From JAVBLQ01 sp031553435 (GTDB lineage Bacteria; Bacteroidota; Bacteroidia; Bacteroidales; Azobacteroidaceae), in assembly GCA_031553435.1 (NCBI GenBank), contig JAVBLQ010000116.1, positions 1 through 59,382 on the forward strand: DNA of 59,382 nt, given 5' to 3'. Numbering within the stretch: position 1 is the stretch's first letter; the number at the start of each line of letters is the position of its first letter. The notes under the pieces were generated by a model. The model was given only the letters and a program-made list of their open reading frames with translations, did no database searches and had not been told where the DNA came from. Of the stretch, positions 8,712 through 18,000 are shown in pieces. Position numbers and translations under genes: made by a program.

Positions 8712-9012
8712 TTCTCAATCACTTACAGATCTATTACACATTGGTATAGGTCTTTCTTCCTGGCCAAAACATTATCTTGAATATGATCACGTTTTGTGAT
8801 ATGAAACAGATATCCGGAATGAATGTGATATTATTGAAAGGAAATCCCATCACGAAAAAACTTCGTATAAAGTCCATAAAAAATATGGGAACTACATTCA
8901 TCGATACAAACGCAATTCCCATACAATCTGGTATATTATTTACAACATTGATGATTTACAAAATATCAGGATCGAAAAAATTATGAATAATCACCTGACC
9001 ACTAAAGAATAA
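8698..9012 (+). pseudogene. RelE/ParE-like toxin gene interrupted by an in-frame TGA
   Basis: Starting at ATG 8698, one frame runs 104 codons with a single internal stop, TGA at 8797-8799. It reads MVYYSSQSLTDLLHIGIGL before the stop and, after it, YETDIRNECDIIERKSHHEK, NYIHRYKRNSHTIWYIIYN and IMNNHLTTKE. The tyrosine/arginine-rich strands and the final IRIEKIMNNHLT resemble small RelE/ParE-type toxins of Bacteroidota. The frame stays open and protein-like on both sides, so the TGA is a point nonsense change (or a sequencing error) rather than a gene end. The gene ends one base before the convergent tolC-like gene. With the toxin broken, the antitoxin is probably a leftover. Confidence 0.6.
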
Positions 9013-9013
9013 A

Positions 9014-10387
9014 TCATAACGTTATCTTCATCCCATTATAAAAATCCAATATTTTAGTCCGGAAAATATATTCATATTTTGCTTGTATCTGCTCGGACTG
9101 ACTTTGAACCAATTTTGTTTTAGCTTCATTAAATTCAAAGACAGTTGATTTTCCGGCTTCATAACGTTCCTGAGCATATTTGAAAGAAAGTTGAGAAGCA
9201 TCAACAGCTTTCTCTGAAGAAATGTATTTATCTTGTGCCCCTGTTGCATTGTAGTAAGCAGTCTGGATTTCTTTATACAATGCTTTTTTGGTATTATCCA
9301 GGTTCAATTGTTGATTTTGAATATTTAATCTGGCGCTTTTTACCTGATTTCTCACCTGGAAACGATTGAAAATTGGAATGCTGAGACTCAGCCCGATCAC
9401 CTCACCTGCATTATCTTTGAATTGATCGGAAAAAGATGGATTATGATATACTTCTCCGTTAGACAATTCTTTCCCTTCCATCGAATAATTATAAAAATAA
9501 CCGTTATTGTAGCTCAAATCCAAATTTAACTTAGGATAATATCCTGATTGAGCAATATTCAAATCAGCTTTACTGCTTTCCAGAAGTATTTCCTGTTCTT
9601 TAATTGCCGGTTTAAAAGTGATCGCATTTTTATATATATTATCGGGATGAATAATACTTTGCATGTTATTCTCCACCACATTCGTGATATTAGGTTCCAC
9701 TACATCAAAATTAGTAACAGATTGCAACTCCAGAGACTGGGCCAGATCAAGCAATGCAAGTTGCAGGTTGTTTTTAGCCTGCGTAACATTAACCTCATCT
9801 TTTGCAACCTGAGCTTTGATGTCATATAATTGGGAAAGAGGAGATTTACCGACATCAACCAATTGCTCTGTACGTTTTACCTGATCTTTCGATAATTGTA
9901 ATTGTTCTTCATTTACTCTCAAAATTTCCTTATTGAACAAAACCTGCAGATACAAAGAAGCCACATTGATCGACATGTCTTCTTTGGCTTTCGACAGACT
10001 GTAGGTTGCTGCTTCCAGATCAAGTGTAGTTTTTTTGATTTCATTATTGATACGAAACCCTGTGAAGATAGGCGTCGAACTTTGAATGTTCAAACGAGAA
10101 TTGGAAGTTTGCTGATTCTCATAAATACCTGTTTCATTATTATTCGAACGGCCGAAACTCCAATTCTGTCCCATACCGGCATTCAAATCCGGAAGCCGAC
10201 TCATTTTCGCAGTATTTACCCTTATTTCAGCATCCTGCCGTTGAATTTCTTTTTGCTTGATATTGATATTATTCTGAATGGCATAATTAATACACTCTTC
10301 CAAACTCCACTTTTTAAATGTATTCTGAGCTTGCAGGGTAAAACTCACAAAACTCAGGATTGCAAATATCCAATATGTTTTTTTCAT
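9014..10387 (-). CDS. TolC-family outer membrane efflux protein
   Basis: The 457-aa protein has a signal peptide (MKKTYWIFAILSFVSFTLQA) and two repeated coiled-coil halves typical of the trimeric TolC channel: WSLEECINYAIQNNINIKQK, then YLQVLFNKEILRVNEEQLQL, and later AYYNATGAQDKYISSEKAVD and FKYAQERYEAGKSTVFEFNE. TolC channels carry substrates across the outer membrane from an inner-membrane pump. Starts at 10387 or 10390 (two consecutive Met codons) give a clean signal peptide. The longer frame to 10441 overlaps the adaptor gene and adds a Lys-rich stretch that is not signal-like. It is the last gene of a five-gene efflux operon. Confidence 0.92.
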   Translation of the reverse strand: MKKTYWIFAILSFVSFTLQAQNTFKKWSLEECINYAIQNNINIKQKEIQRQDAEIRVNTAKMSRLPDLNAGMGQNWSFGRSNNNETGIYENQQTSNSRLNIQSSTPIFTGFRINNEIKKTTLDLEAATYSLSKAKEDMSINVASLYLQVLFNKEILRVNEEQLQLSKDQVKRTEQLVDVGKSPLSQLYDIKAQVAKDEVNVTQAKNNLQLALLDLAQSLELQSVTNFDVVEPNITNVVENNMQSIIHPDNIYKNAITFKPAIKEQEILLESSKADLNIAQSGYYPKLNLDLSYNNGYFYNYSMEGKELSNGEVYHNPSFSDQFKDNAGEVIGLSLSIPIFNRFQVRNQVKSARLNIQNQQLNLDNTKKALYKEIQTAYYNATGAQDKYISSEKAVDASQLSFKYAQERYEAGKSTVFEFNEAKTKLVQSQSEQIQAKYEYIFRTKILDFYNGMKITL

Positions 10388-10394
10388 CATACTA

Positions 10395-11522
10395 TTATTT
10401 TTTCTTTTCATCTTCTTTTTTAGCTTTCGGATCAATAGCATTTCCCCTGATTTTATCTGTTACAGTGATACCTTCCTTTATTTCAATCTTGATTCCATCG
10501 GAAAGGCCGACTTTTACATTTCGTTTTTCAAAGACCTGTTCCGGCTTTTCTTCTTTCAACACATAAACAAAAGCTGAATCGTTGCTGAATTCGACAGAAC
10601 TTTCAGGAATAGCCAATACATTGACAGCCTTATCCAACACAATTTCGGCATTGGCGCTATAACCGGCACGAATATAAACTCCTTCCGGAATTTTTGCAGC
10701 AGCTTTGATTTCGAATAAAATGGCTCCGTTTTCATCCACTCCTTTAGGAGAAACATATTCCAGAGTAGCATCAAATTTCCGGTTATTCAAAGCGCCGATT
10801 GTCAGGGTGATGGGTATTCCTTCTTTCACTTTTCCTACTTCAGTTTCGTCTACCTTTCCACGGAATATAATATCTCCCATGTTGGCAACGGAAGCAATTG
10901 TTGTTCCATCATTAAATGTATTAGCCTGAATCACAGAGTTTCCCGCTTTGATCGGAACGTCCAGAATTGTTCCATCTATGGTTGAACGTATTTGCGTGTT
11001 ACTCAATTGGGCAAATTTTTTGGAAATACCGTTTTTCACGATATCCAAAGCGTCTTGTGAGTTTTCTTTTTCTTCTTTTGCTTTTTTATAGCTGGCTTCC
11101 GTTACTTCAAAATCTCCTTTTGAAATTACACCATTATTGAATAATCGTAGTTGGCGTTCATATTCCAGCTTAGCTTGTTCCAAATTAATATTTGCGACCT
11201 TCAAACGGGATTCGGCAGAATTCAACTGTCCCATTTCAGGAATTACTTTCACTTTGGCGATAACTTCCCCGGCTTTGATCATTTGTCCGGCTTCTTTCAA
11301 TACTTCCGAGACAATACCTGATATTTGAGGCTTGATCAGGATTTCATCTCTCGGTTCAATTTTTCCGGTCGCTACCGATTTATTTTCAATCGTATCTTTT
11401 TCCGGAGTAACAATTTCATACATAGTTATTTCAGGACGAGATTTCGACCAAAGGAAATAAAAAGTTCCCAATACAATCAACCCGATGAAAGAAAACAAGA
11501 TAATTTTGCCAACTTTTCCCAT
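10395..11522 (-). CDS. MacA-like periplasmic adaptor (HlyD/RND family)
   Basis: The 375-aa protein has an N-terminal membrane anchor (IILFSFIGLIVLGTFYFLW), a lipoyl-like split domain (GKIEPRDEILIKPQISGIVS and later STIDGTILDVPIKAGNSVI), an alpha-helical hairpin between them (about 100-160) and a beta-barrel domain (GDIIFRGKVDETEVGKVKEG). This is the membrane-fusion protein that links an inner-membrane ABC pump to TolC. It ends in a Lys-rich tail (DPKAKKEDEKKK). It sits between two MacB-like permease genes and the TolC gene, 26 bases after the permease stop. Confidence 0.92.
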   Translation of the reverse strand: MGKVGKIILFSFIGLIVLGTFYFLWSKSRPEITMYEIVTPEKDTIENKSVATGKIEPRDEILIKPQISGIVSEVLKEAGQMIKAGEVIAKVKVIPEMGQLNSAESRLKVANINLEQAKLEYERQLRLFNNGVISKGDFEVTEASYKKAKEEKENSQDALDIVKNGISKKFAQLSNTQIRSTIDGTILDVPIKAGNSVIQANTFNDGTTIASVANMGDIIFRGKVDETEVGKVKEGIPITLTIGALNNRKFDATLEYVSPKGVDENGAILFEIKAAAKIPEGVYIRAGYSANAEIVLDKAVNVLAIPESSVEFSNDSAFVYVLKEEKPEQVFEKRNVKVGLSDGIKIEIKEGITVTDKIRGNAIDPKAKKEDEKKK

Positions 11523-11548
11523 AATATTTTTTATTATTTGTTATTTTT

Positions 11549-12808
11549 TTATTCTTCCCTGATAGCGTCGATTGCTTTGATTTGCAATGCACGCCAAGCC
11601 GGAATGGCTCCGGCAATTATACCACTGAATAATAATATAATTAATGACACTATTGCGACATTGAAAGGTACTATCGGATTCATAAAAAATGTATTGTCAT
11701 CCGCAGGTGCAGATTCCAATCCCGAATTTACCATTCCTAAGACCGCAACCCCAAAACACAAACCTAGTATTCCGGACAAAGAGGTCAAAAGTAAACTTTC
11801 CGATATGATTTGTTTCAGGATTGTGAGAGGTTTTGCACCTAAAGCACGCCGTACTCCAATTTCCTTTGTTCGTTCTTTTACAGTTACCAGCATAATATTA
11901 CTCACACCGATAATTCCGGCAAATAAAGTTCCGATTCCTACAATCCAGATCAAAATTCCAATTCCTAAAAACAGATAATCAAAAATTTTGAATTGCTTTT
12001 CCAGGTTAAAGGATCCAACGGCTTGTGTATCAGTAGGCGAAACATCATTTTGCGACCGTAATATTTTTGCAATGTCTAGTTCCAGATCTTCGGCAGAATA
12101 GCCTTTTTTAGCCGACGCCCCCATGAAATGAACAATATCTCCCTGATTGTTAATTTGTTGCATTGTTGAAAACGGAATAACCACAGATTCTTCCGATTTT
12201 CCTCCGATACTTATTCTCGATATACCGCTTGCAACACCAACTACCTGATAATAAATACCATTAACGCGAATATATTCTCCCAACGGATTTTCATTTTTAG
12301 CAAAAAGTTCATCATATACTTTAGTCCCGATTACACAAACTTTTCTTTTCTGCCGCATATCGACATCATTAATAAAGCGACCGAATTTCATCCGTTGTTG
12401 TTCTATTCTCGCATAATCAGGTTGCAACCCACGAACACCAAAAGTACCGGCTTTGTCATTTCTGGCAACATTATTGGCTGACCTTGCTCCCCAAAGCATG
12501 GGAGAAATAAATTCCAATCCGGGAACATTCCGTTTAATGGCTTCAATGTCTTTATTGTGAATATCCCATCTTCGTCCTTTTCTGAATCCTTTGTAGGCTT
12601 CATTTGTTGTCGATGAATAGAGAAAACAGGAATTTGTGGCAAATCCATCGACTCCTTTCATCATGCCGTTTTGAAGTCCTTTTCCGGCTCCAAGCATGAT
12701 TATTAACATAAATATTCCCCAAAAAATGCCAAAACCCGTCAAAACACTCCTTGATTTATTCCGGGTGATAGTGATCCATATTTCCTGAAAATGATCTAAA
12801 TCAAACAT
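11549..12808 (-). CDS. MacB-like ABC transporter permease (FtsX fold), copy 2
   Basis: The 419-aa protein has an N-terminal membrane helix in ITRNKSRSVLTGFGIFWGIF, a large periplasmic MacB_PCD domain (about 45-240) and a C-terminal three-helix FtsX domain beginning VGIGTLFAGIIGVSNIMLVT and VKERTKEIGVRRALGAKPLT, ending IPAWRALQIKAIDAIREE. Such permeases couple ATP hydrolysis to mechanical transfer of periplasmic substrates (lipids, peptides, toxins) through MacA and TolC. It has no ATPase domain, so it must use the separate ATPase encoded upstream. It lies 11 bases after the paralogous permease at 12820-14088, and the two probably form a heterodimer. Confidence 0.92.
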   Translation of the reverse strand: MFDLDHFQEIWITITRNKSRSVLTGFGIFWGIFMLIIMLGAGKGLQNGMMKGVDGFATNSCFLYSSTTNEAYKGFRKGRRWDIHNKDIEAIKRNVPGLEFISPMLWGARSANNVARNDKAGTFGVRGLQPDYARIEQQRMKFGRFINDVDMRQKRKVCVIGTKVYDELFAKNENPLGEYIRVNGIYYQVVGVASGISRISIGGKSEESVVIPFSTMQQINNQGDIVHFMGASAKKGYSAEDLELDIAKILRSQNDVSPTDTQAVGSFNLEKQFKIFDYLFLGIGILIWIVGIGTLFAGIIGVSNIMLVTVKERTKEIGVRRALGAKPLTILKQIISESLLLTSLSGILGLCFGVAVLGMVNSGLESAPADDNTFFMNPIVPFNVAIVSLIILLFSGIIAGAIPAWRALQIKAIDAIREE

Positions 12809-12819
12809 AATCCTTCATT

Positions 12820-14088
12820 TTATTCGGCTCTCATCGCTTCAACTGCCGTTATTTTTACCGCTTTGCGGGCCGGAAAATATCCGGCCAAAACTCCGGCAAC
12901 AACCAGAAGAGCGGTTGCTCCGAAAGCAATACTCAAATCAACAGTGGGATTTTTGAAAATAGAAAAATCATCTCCTCCGCTGGCTTGAGCTCCTTCTGCC
13001 GCCATTTCCATAAAATAATTGACAGCTTCACTTATACTGATTCCAAATACCATACCTATATATCCAAAAATGGAGGTTATAAGAATGGATTCCATCAAAA
13101 TAAGAGACAAAATCGAAGATGGTTTAGCACCCAATGCTTTACGGATTCCAAATTCTTTTGTTCTTTCCCTGACTGTGATGAGCATAATATTACTTACTCC
13201 GACTATACCTGCAATGAGTGTAAATATCCCTATAACCAAAACAAAAAGGTTAATTCCGTTGAAAATACCCATTGTTTGTATATATTCTTCCAATGTATTC
13301 CAGATTCCGATGGCTCTTTGATCTTCGGGATTAAAATCATGAAGGGCTCCGAATTTTTCCCTTAAAGAAACCTCGAATGCTTCATTTTCTTCGACTGTTT
13401 CCAGTCCGTTAACTGTAAAAGCCAATGAGCCTATCCCCCACCCTCCGCTGAAAAGTTGTTGTGCGGTTGTAAAGGGAATATAAGCTCGTTTTTCATCTCC
13501 CCAATCGCTACCTTCGTATATGCCGATTACTTTGAAATTCAAACCGTTAGCCGTAATTATCTTTCCTATGGGATCTTCTTTCTTAAACAGAATCTCGTGA
13601 AGGCGCTTGTTAATTACAGCCACTTTTCGCCGTTCTTTCATATCTATATCATTGATAAAACGGCCTTTGCCTTCTTTTACCTTGATTCCGGCTATTTGAC
13701 TTTGGATAGGATATACGCCTTGAAATTGGCAATCGGAATATTCATAGCCATAAGAAGCCTTTGTATCGGTAGATATGCTTGCCGATAAATTTTCAGCTTC
13801 TTTGACATGTTTATCAATCATATCAAAATCTTTCTGATCAAATCTTATCCTACGGTTCGATGGATTTCCGTTATATGGCATGGAAGTTCTTCGCGGCCAT
13901 ATCTCAATGCTATTTTTTGCCCTGTCGCCAAAATTAGACATTACCCCATTCTTCAAGCCATTACCGGATGCCAAAAGAATAATCAACATGAATATACCCC
14001 AGGCAACAGAAAAACCCGTAAGGAAAGTACGAAGTTTATTCTTTTTGATTGTATGAAAAATTTCTATTACGTTATCGAAATCGAACAT
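12820..14088 (-). CDS. MacB-like ABC transporter permease (FtsX fold), copy 1
   Basis: This 422-aa paralogue of the neighbouring permease has the same plan: a first helix in FHTIKKNKLRTFLTGFSVAW, a periplasmic domain of about 220 residues, and a C-terminal FtsX domain with IAGIVGVSNIMLITVRERTK, EFGIRKALGAKPSSILSLIL and the end YFPARKAVKITAVEAMRAE. Having two different permease halves with one ATPase suggests a heterodimeric exporter of the MacB/Lol kind. A tandem-word hairpin lies between this start and the ATPase stop, 79 bases apart, and could adjust relative expression. Confidence 0.92.
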   Translation of the reverse strand: MFDFDNVIEIFHTIKKNKLRTFLTGFSVAWGIFMLIILLASGNGLKNGVMSNFGDRAKNSIEIWPRRTSMPYNGNPSNRRIRFDQKDFDMIDKHVKEAENLSASISTDTKASYGYEYSDCQFQGVYPIQSQIAGIKVKEGKGRFINDIDMKERRKVAVINKRLHEILFKKEDPIGKIITANGLNFKVIGIYEGSDWGDEKRAYIPFTTAQQLFSGGWGIGSLAFTVNGLETVEENEAFEVSLREKFGALHDFNPEDQRAIGIWNTLEEYIQTMGIFNGINLFVLVIGIFTLIAGIVGVSNIMLITVRERTKEFGIRKALGAKPSSILSLILMESILITSIFGYIGMVFGISISEAVNYFMEMAAEGAQASGGDDFSIFKNPTVDLSIAFGATALLVVAGVLAGYFPARKAVKITAVEAMRAE

Positions 14089-14089
14089 A

Positions 14090-14171
14090 TAGTGAATAGT
14101 AAATAGTGAATAGTGAATGGTGAAATGGTGAATAAAAAATACTATTCACAACTCACCATACACTATTTCAC
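14090..14171. repeat. Tandem-word hairpin (GTGAATAGT type)
   Basis: The left side is built from repeated GTGAATAGT/GTGAATGGT words. The right side carries the complementary words ACTATTCAC, ACTCACCAT and CACTATTTCAC. The stem is imperfect. It lies between the ATPase stop and the permease start of one operon. Confidence 0.6.
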
Positions 14172-14839
14172 CGGGTTTCGATAGATTCTATAATTCCGTC
14201 TCTCAAGCGGATAATTTTATCAGTAGCTTCAGCCACAGCTTGTTCGTGTGTAACAATGATCATCGTCATACCTGTTTTATTTACATCGCGGAGAATTTGC
14301 ATCACTTCTTTAGAGGTCTTGCTATCCAAAGCTCCCGTAGGTTCATCTGCCAAAATAATCTGAGGATTGGCAATCAAAGCCCGTGCAATGGCCACACGTT
14401 GTTTTTGTCCTCCGGAAAGCTCATTAGGCATATGTTCCGCCCATTCTTTCAAACCAAGTTTATCGAGATATTCAACAGCCAATATGTTTCTTTTTTTTCT
14501 GTTGACTCCCTGATAATAAAGAGGTAATGCCACATTTTCCATAGCATTTTTAAAAGTAATGAGGTTGAAAGATTGAAAAATAAATCCGATCATTTTGTTA
14601 CGAAGTTCGGCAGCTCTGGTTTCACTCAGATCCCTGATAAGAATTTCATTCAAGCTGTATTCGCCTGTATCATAAGTATCTAAAATTCCGAGAATATTCA
14701 GCATTGTCGATTTTCCCGATCCGGATGCTCCCATGATCGAGACCATTTCACCTTTCTCAATATTTAGATTAATCCCCTTTAATACATGAAGCGGAGCTCC
14801 ATTGTGATAGGTCTTATTAATTCCAGCAAGTTTTATCAT
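14168..14839 (-). CDS. ABC transporter ATP-binding protein (LolD/MacB-N type)
   Basis: The 223-aa ATPase has Walker A GASGSGKST (about 36-44), Q-loop IFQSFNL, signature LSGGQKQRVAIARAL, Walker B IILADEPTGALD and H-loop VTHEQ. These match the LolD/MacB ATPase group that partners FtsX-type permeases. It is the first gene of the minus-strand operon ATPase - permease - permease - adaptor - TolC. The substrate could be a lipid, antibiotic or peptide and cannot be told from the sequence. The upstream region (14840-15062) is shared with the divergent hybrid sensor gene. Confidence 0.93.
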   Translation of the reverse strand: MIKLAGINKTYHNGAPLHVLKGINLNIEKGEMVSIMGASGSGKSTMLNILGILDTYDTGEYSLNEILIRDLSETRAAELRNKMIGFIFQSFNLITFKNAMENVALPLYYQGVNRKKRNILAVEYLDKLGLKEWAEHMPNELSGGQKQRVAIARALIANPQIILADEPTGALDSKTSKEVMQILRDVNKTGMTMIIVTHEQAVAEATDKIIRLRDGIIESIETR

Positions 14840-15038
14840 TATTATATTTTATTACACGTCTTTTATGACTTATTTTTCCCTGATCCGGTTACAAAAAATA
14901 AATACTTTTTTCAAAAAATAATTTCGCACAAAGTTGGATAATATTTTAACATATAAGTTTTGCAAATAGTTAATTGATTATGAATATTAGTTAATTATTA
15001 ATAATCGGGAATAACTTTATTTTTCAAAAATCTTCATG

Positions 15039-15046
15039 TATATTTG
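15039..15046 (+). promoter_or_regulatory. -7 promoter element of the HTCS gene
   Basis: TATATTTG fits TAnnTTTG exactly, 16 bases before the first ATG at 15063. No clear TTTG -33 element is seen. The short distance favours the ATG at 15063 or 15075 as the start. Confidence 0.55.
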
Positions 15047-15062
15047 CTATGGATAATTATTC

Positions 15063-18000
15063 ATGTACATTCTTATGCTTAAGAACATTTTTTATATTCT
15101 TTGTTTTCTTCTCCTTTCGTTAACCGCATCCGGACAACCTGTGTGTTATTTTGAGCATTACGGAGTTGAAAACGGTTTGTCCCAGCACACTGTAATGGAT
15201 ATTTTGCAGGATAAAAAAGGCTTCATGTGGTTCTCAACCTGGAATGGATTTAATAAATTCGACGGATATGAGTTTACGAACTATATCACGCTTCCTGGCG
15301 ATGAATATTATATTAAAAACAACCGTATTGATAAAATTTATGAAGATAAATACGGTTACATCTGGCTATATTCTTATGACAGGGAAGCCCACCGTTTCGA
15401 TCCGAAAACAGAAAAATACATGGGATTGAAATCCCTGAGTGAGTTCAAAGATTTTAACTTTTCGGCATCTAAAATTGTACCGACACCTTCCGGGAAAGTT
15501 TGGTTACTTTCTGACGGGATGGGTTGTGTCTGTATCATGGATTCGACATTCGCCGTTCAGACTTATAATATTGACAATGAAAGATTAAGTGGAAAAACGG
15601 TTTATTCTGTCTGGGAAGACTCTAAGAAAAACTCCTGGATATTAACCGACAATGGTTTAGCATTAGTTCCGGCAAACGAAACCGACACGAAAAAGTTTTT
15701 CGGAGAAATACAAAAAAAGAACAAACTACAAGTAGTACAACCCTTTTTCTCCGTCCTGGAGTTAGATAAAGAAATCTGGTTCGGGTCCGATAAAGGCCGT
15801 ATCTGGAAATACCAAAAACAGAAAGGTCATTTTGATTTATTTGAAATAAATGCAACATCTCCTATCATAGAAATAAAAAAATTATCTCCCAATCAAATTT
15901 TGATTGTCACTTCCCAAGATGGTTTTTTCATTTTCAATGAACAAACAGGAAAAACAGATGCATACAATGCCAATAATCTTCCGGATATGAAGACTTCTCA
16001 AATTTTATCTTCATATGTTGATAAATTCCAGAAAATCTGGTTTCACCTCCCCGTTAAAGGTGTCGCTAAATTCGATCCGCTAACCGGTGAGATGAAGCAT
16101 TTTACCGTAAAAACAGAAGATGTCAGCAACAAAGTCTTTCCTCCTAATTTTTTTATTTTCGAAGATCAGAAAAAGCGATTGTGGGTACATCCTGACGGAG
16201 GTGGATTTTCTTTGTATGACCGTGAAAAAGATATTTTACTCCCATTCTATGATGAACCCGGATCTCCCGGTTGGAGATTTTCAAACATGATGCACGCCGC
16301 CTTTTCCGATAAACAAGGAAATTTATGGTTGTGCAGTCGTTCCAATGGACTTGAAAAAATTATTTTCGAAAATGATTATTTTCAAACCATGTATTTGAAT
16401 CAAAATACACATTCAACCGTATCAAACAATGTAAGAGCAATCTTTGAAGATGCCGACAAAAATATGTGGATATCTTCAAAAGATGGTTATATCAGGGTTT
16501 ATGATAATGAACGTAAACTTCTGGGATATGTTTGTGAAGACGGACGTATCGGAAACCAGACTCCTTTGAAAGGCATTGCATACTGTATCACACAGGATAA
16601 ACAAAAAAATATGTGGATCGCAACCAAGGGAGAGGGAATCTACAGAGCAGTAAAAAACAGTTCGGGTCAAGATTTATCTTTTCAAATAACCCATTACAGG
16701 AATGATCCCGGAGATATTTACAGTCTAAGCAACGATGATGTTTATACCATTTTTCAAGACAGAAAAGGGCGCATTTGGATAGGCACCTATGGCGGCGGAC
16801 TTAATTTGATCGAAAATACGGATAAAGGAAAAATCCGTTTTATCAATCACCGGAATAAATTAAAAAATTACCCCATTGAATCAGGTTATCAGGTACGAGT
16901 CGTAGATGAAGATAAATTCGGAAATATCTGTGTCGGCACCACCATCGGATTGATCATGTTTTCTCCCGATTTCGAATCGGCAGAGGATATCCAATACAAA
17001 AGATTTTCAAGAACCTCAGGCGAAAAAGAAAGTTTAAGTGCAAACGATATTTTCTACGTCTGCACAACCAAAAAAGGAGAAACATTCCTGGCCACCTATG
17101 GCGGAGGAATTAACAAAATAGAAGAAACCGATGAAAATGGATTTCCACTCCAATTTAAAGCATATACCAAAGCCAACGGACTTCCATCCAATGTTATTCT
17201 CTCCATGATGGAAGACGATGAAGGCAGCATCTGGATCGCTTCCGAAAACAATTTATCAAGATTCAATCCAGATAAAGAAATTTTTGAAACATTCGGAGAT
17301 ATTAAACGATTGATGCATGGACAAACATTTTCAGAAGCATCTATCTGTTACTCACATTTAGGAAAAATGATTTTCGGATTATCCAAAGGCATCATTTCTT
17401 TTGATCTGAAACAAATAAGGCACAATGTTTCAACACCTCCCATGGCTTTGGTACAATTCCGGCTATTCAATAAATTAGTCCCTATAGGAGAAAAATCATC
17501 TCCATTAAAGCAACATATCGATTATACAAAAAGTCTGATTTTAACACATAAGCAAAATTTCTTCAGTATTGAATATGCAGCTTTAGATTATACCGATCCC
17601 GAAGATATTTTATATGCATATAAATTAGATGGCTTTGACGAAGACTGGGTATATGTACAAAAACAAAGAATTGCTAATTACACAAACTTACCCAAAGGTA
17701 AATATACTTTCCGTGTAAAATCAACCAATAGTGACGGGGTGTGGGTTGACAACGAGCGTACATTGTCTATTGAAGTTTTGCCATCATTTTGGGAAACTAC
17801 TTGGGCTTACTTCCTGTATCTCATTGCATTTGTATTGCTGGTACTGGTATCTGTCCGTATTCTGTTTGTCATTTATCGTTTGAAAGACAAGGTGGAACTG
17901 GAACACGAGCAGGCAGAAATGAAACTTCGCTTTTTTACCGATATTTCTCATGAAATACGTACACCACTGACAATGGTAGTTTCTCCTATCGAATACATGC

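Noticed and set aside
14840..15062. Search for tRNA or riboswitch structures in the divergent gap
   Set aside because: No cloverleaf or known riboswitch motif was visible; only AT-rich promoter-type DNA.
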